Assembly (NCBI GenBank): GCA_035771175.1
Contig: CM069590.1
Span: forward strand, 58,101,683 to 58,165,682
Direction of reading: 5' to 3'
Length of the DNA stretch: 64,000 nucleotides
From: Paratinospora sagittata
Taxonomy: Eukaryota > Streptophyta > Magnoliopsida > Ranunculales > Menispermaceae
The notes under the pieces: model-generated
What the model saw: the letters and a program-made list of their open reading frames with translations, nothing else
Databases searched by the model: none
What the model was told of the DNA's origin: nothing
Shown here: positions 57,754 to 64,000 of the stretch, piece after piece
How the letters are laid out: every line of letters starts with the position of its first letter
How positions within the stretch are numbered: the first letter of the stretch is position 1
Translations under genes and position numbers: made by a program

Positions 57754-60673
57754 TTTTTTTTCTGATTCCTCCCCTTATATCAAGCTATATATACAAACAC
57801 ATTTACATATCCATAGCTACTTCCTTTATTAATTATTCTAAGCTCAACCGACTTCCTAAAAACTCAGAAAATGTCATTTTTCTTGACAAAATCGTCGACC
57901 CAGATCATAAACTCCCCTTTCCATCCCCAAAATCTCCTACCCACATCATACCGCACAGTTTTAAATAAAACCCAGAATCAGAGTTCAAAGAGAACCTGCA
58001 AATAGTAAAAGGTTACTAAGATCAAAGTGGGGTCTCCCATGATCAATCACACAGAAAAAAAAGTAAGTGTTCTCTCTCAGCACGCCTACCCAAGCATGAG
58101 CGAGTAGTCAGTCAGATTCTTGAGTATAGCTTGTTCCAATCTTGCGTCTGGAGAAACAAAAAAACTTGACTTTTCAATGAAGAGGCTGATTCCTCCTTGT
58201 TTCTAATGAACCAAAACCAGCTCTTACTGTTTATATCCAAAAATACTTCTAACTTGGGTAAAACAGAACTTAGAAAAGCTCAAATCAATCCGAAAAAACC
58301 AAAATATATATATATGGGTCTTTTTGGCAGAGCATCTAACTTAATTAATTAAAATGGTGGTGGGGTCATTTGATTAATTGATTTCTAAATCAAATGGGTC
58401 TATGGATATCCTGCATTTATTATTAGATAGATATATAGAGAGAAATAGAATGTGAAGTTGGCACATCAGGGCAGGGGGATTACGAGGTTAGGATTGCAAG
58501 AATCTTTGCGTTTCTCGATTTGGTTCATTTGGATCTTCTTCATCACCTGACCTTTGATGACACTTTTTTCTTTGCCTTTCTCGCTACCTATTGATATTGT
58601 GACCCTTCATCTTCTTATTTTACGCTTGTTCTTCACGACAAGTATTTTAGACTGTTCAGGAGTGAGAGTGTCTCCCTTAATGTAACAGATAGTCAACACG
58701 TGTCTGAATGAGCCATTTCTGATTGGTGCGTTCCCTGCACGCCTCTCACATATTGGGAAGTGTATATCATTTTAAATTTTTTTCTGGAGTTGGCAACTGA
58801 CACCAATCTTGGTGAAATTCTCTCTAAGTGAGAGGAAATATTCAATGTTGTGAGGTCGCATGAGGAGTGGTACAGCTGATGGCTTAAATTCAAACCAGTT
58901 GCAACCACCTGGGGACCCGCATTAAGAGACCTTGTGAGCCAAAGTCTTGGATCAGCTTCTCAACTTAAAAATCTACAAATTTGGACGAGCTGCTAAGTGG
59001 GTCCAATGGGTCCACGCGCCAAAAATCGGTTGCATGAGTTTTCTGTTTCTCAGTATCTACAGTTTTAACTGGTTGGCATTGGGTTTAAAGCAAAAAAAAA
59101 AAAAAAAAAAAAAGAAGATGAAAGCTCCTGATTAGAGAAAAAAAAAACGATGGGATTGATCAACTTGAACTTAATTCGGTCTTATAGCAAGAGTTTTATT
59201 TTATGGGTCTCATGTCGATGACACGAGAACTAATTTATCAAAGAGCAATACTAGCCGAGTTAAAAATACAAAATACCATAATTGGAAATAATTTGAAGTG
59301 TTGCTCGCTTTGGCTATGTTTGTATCTAGGTCTTTATTTGTTTTTTATGTGAGATTTATATGTTCACCTTATCTTTTTAGCTTTGGGAGCCGTCAATGCT
59401 TTTCGTCTTTGTGTATAATACAGAGATCATGACGGTAGTAATAAGATGTACTTTAAAAATAAAAAAATTATTATAATATTAAAAATAGCTATTGTTCGTC
59501 ATATCTTGGTATCTAAAAAAAGGCAATATATTACACAAAGCTTCTATCCATGTGAGATCTCAGGAAGGAAAGAGTTCGACTATCATTTAGGTCTATTGCA
59601 CAAGACAATAGTAGCTTTTATTTTTTTTAAAATCCGAGTTCAATTAATATGAGCGTAATACGAGCGTGAGGATGCACGGATAATTTGGCAGGCTTGGTGA
59701 CAATTACTTGTCAAAAGGGCATATAACAGAGGTTGGATCCCTGATCAAAAAAAAAAAAAAAACAGAGGTTGGATCCTTTTTTTCTTTTTTGACAATAAAA
59801 TAGTGATATGCTGGTGTAGTGGTGGCAGGGAACACACTGCAATGTGGTTGGGATATTTGAGACAAGTGCTGTCCATTGTTTTTGTCGTCATTCCTCTCTT
59901 CAATTATTCCTTCTTTGCAATTTGCAGTGCATTGCTGCTTTGAGAAGGGAAGTAACTCGTGTCTTGAAAGGTGAGAAAGCAAGCCAGCTTTTGTGCTATC
60001 AAATCATATTCACGTACAACCCAAAATCACGCTTCTGATCAGTAATTTCTGCAGTGGCCCTTACCTTAGCGTGGAGATAATGGTTTCAAGAATTGAAATT
60101 ATCCCTTAATAGCTTGCAACGATGTGGTTGTCAACTTGTCATCATTCCTTGTCTTTTGTCCGACGCGCAGTGCTACTTTATCTTCTTTTCTCTTTTCATT
60201 GAGAGAGCAGCTATGCGTGGATTAGAGATGCTTGGATTAACAGACAATTTCTCTGGGTTACAGTTGAAGGAAATTCAAAATTTTCTTCTAAATGGCACGT
60301 CAATTATTGTTAAAACATAGAGACTAAACCATTTAATCACTGTAACTGCTGAATTTTACAGTTTAGATCCCTGGGCTAAAGTTGAATGAGAATAGGAAGC
60401 AATAGAACCAGATGAGCATTGCGTATTGCTATGTTCAATCAAGAATTTTAGCTTCTCTGGTCTCATCGCTGCCAAGCAGAGGGAGGGGGAGTTTCCATTT
60501 TTCTAAACGTTCTAAATTCATGTCTATTTAATATCTAGTTAACTGATACCTAGACAAAGACCACAATCCAAAATTTCCATGAATAATCTAATAGTCTGAA
60601 ATACACCATAAAAGAGTTATCTGAGTTTCTAGGACTGAAGAGATGCAACCAAGTGAAAGGAGGGAAGAGATCT
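57754..60673. promoter_or_regulatory. ARF5 upstream region and flank of RPL8
   Basis: The part next to 57753 is the 5' UTR and promoter of ARF5. One auxin response element core TGTCTC lies at 58669-58674, about 0.9 kb upstream of the ATG; a single six-base match is weak evidence. Poly(A) runs occur near 59092-59113 and a poly(A)-only insertion at 59725-59776 is listed separately. A short frame at 60093-60320 has no recognised relatives. I see no other gene. Confidence 0.4.
59725..59776 (+). mobile_element. Poly(A)-only retro-insertion footprint with 16 bp TSD
   Basis: The perfect direct repeat AACAGAGGTTGGATCC occurs at 59725-59740 and 59761-59776. Between the copies lie only CTGATC and about 14 A. 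This is the pattern left when target-primed reverse transcription copies little beyond the poly(A) tail. Confidence 0.75.

Positions 60674-64000
<3,327 letters not shown>

Noticed and set aside
58669..58674. Auxin response element suggesting ARF5 autoregulation
   Set aside because: One TGTCTC in several kilobases is expected by chance; no clustered or paired elements were seen.
60093..60320. Short frame ending in GLEMLGLTDNFSGLQLKEIQNFLL
   Set aside because: Looks peptide-like but no family, splice signals or promoter could be supported.

Overview
This 64 kb window is nuclear DNA from a flowering plant, almost certainly a dicot. It is AT-rich, its genes have GT-AG introns, and the spaces between genes hold degraded LINEs, SINE-like elements, small inverted-repeat transposons and LTR retrotransposon remnants. 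The recognisable genes (GDP-mannose 4,6-dehydratase, a FAR1-family protein, PIN1-type isomerase, MSRA5, ARF5/MONOPTEROS, cytosolic ribosomal protein L8) are all plant-type. No bacterial, organellar or viral gene set is present. I cannot name the species.

Layout. 381-2189 (+): last exons of an unrecognised, probably helical protein. 3542-4666 (-): intronless GDP-mannose 4,6-dehydratase. 7484-18939 (+): CCCH zinc-finger protein whose first intron is about 9.85 kb and full of mobile-element debris. An inverted copy of its 3' end lies just downstream (19575-19855). 20130-20747 (+): truncated LINE. 23214-28054 (-): FAR1-related gene with a doubled DNA-binding domain; a reading-frame-compatible last exon would add an RNase H-like domain. 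30085-32485 (-): PIN1-type prolyl isomerase. 33222-36350 (+): 53-residue ATP synthase subunit e-like protein, divergent from PIN1. 37301-41593 (-): MSRA5-like protein carrying a LINE nested inside an older LINE in its first intron. 42254-45747 (+): decayed Ty1-copia element with a 1,700 bp solo LTR inserted in it. 47949-49205 (+): intronless membrane-anchored methyltransferase-like protein. 52393-57753 (-): complete 14-exon ARF5/MONOPTEROS-type auxin response factor. 60674-61019 (-): last exon of ribosomal protein L8, whose upstream exons lie outside the window.

The genes are independent housekeeping, signalling and regulatory units; there is no operon-like organisation. I spliced them by hand. 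For the CCCH, FAR1-family, PIN1, subunit e, MSRA5 and ARF5 genes, summed exon lengths are exact multiples of three and no internal stop was met, which supports the models.

The most interesting observations are the possible FAR1-RNase H chimera, the inverted 3'-end duplication of the CCCH gene, a long near-perfect palindrome at the end of the solo LTR, nested small transposons with 8 bp target duplications, and tiny 'tail-only' LINE insertions marked by target-site duplications. I did not find a wholly new multi-gene system.
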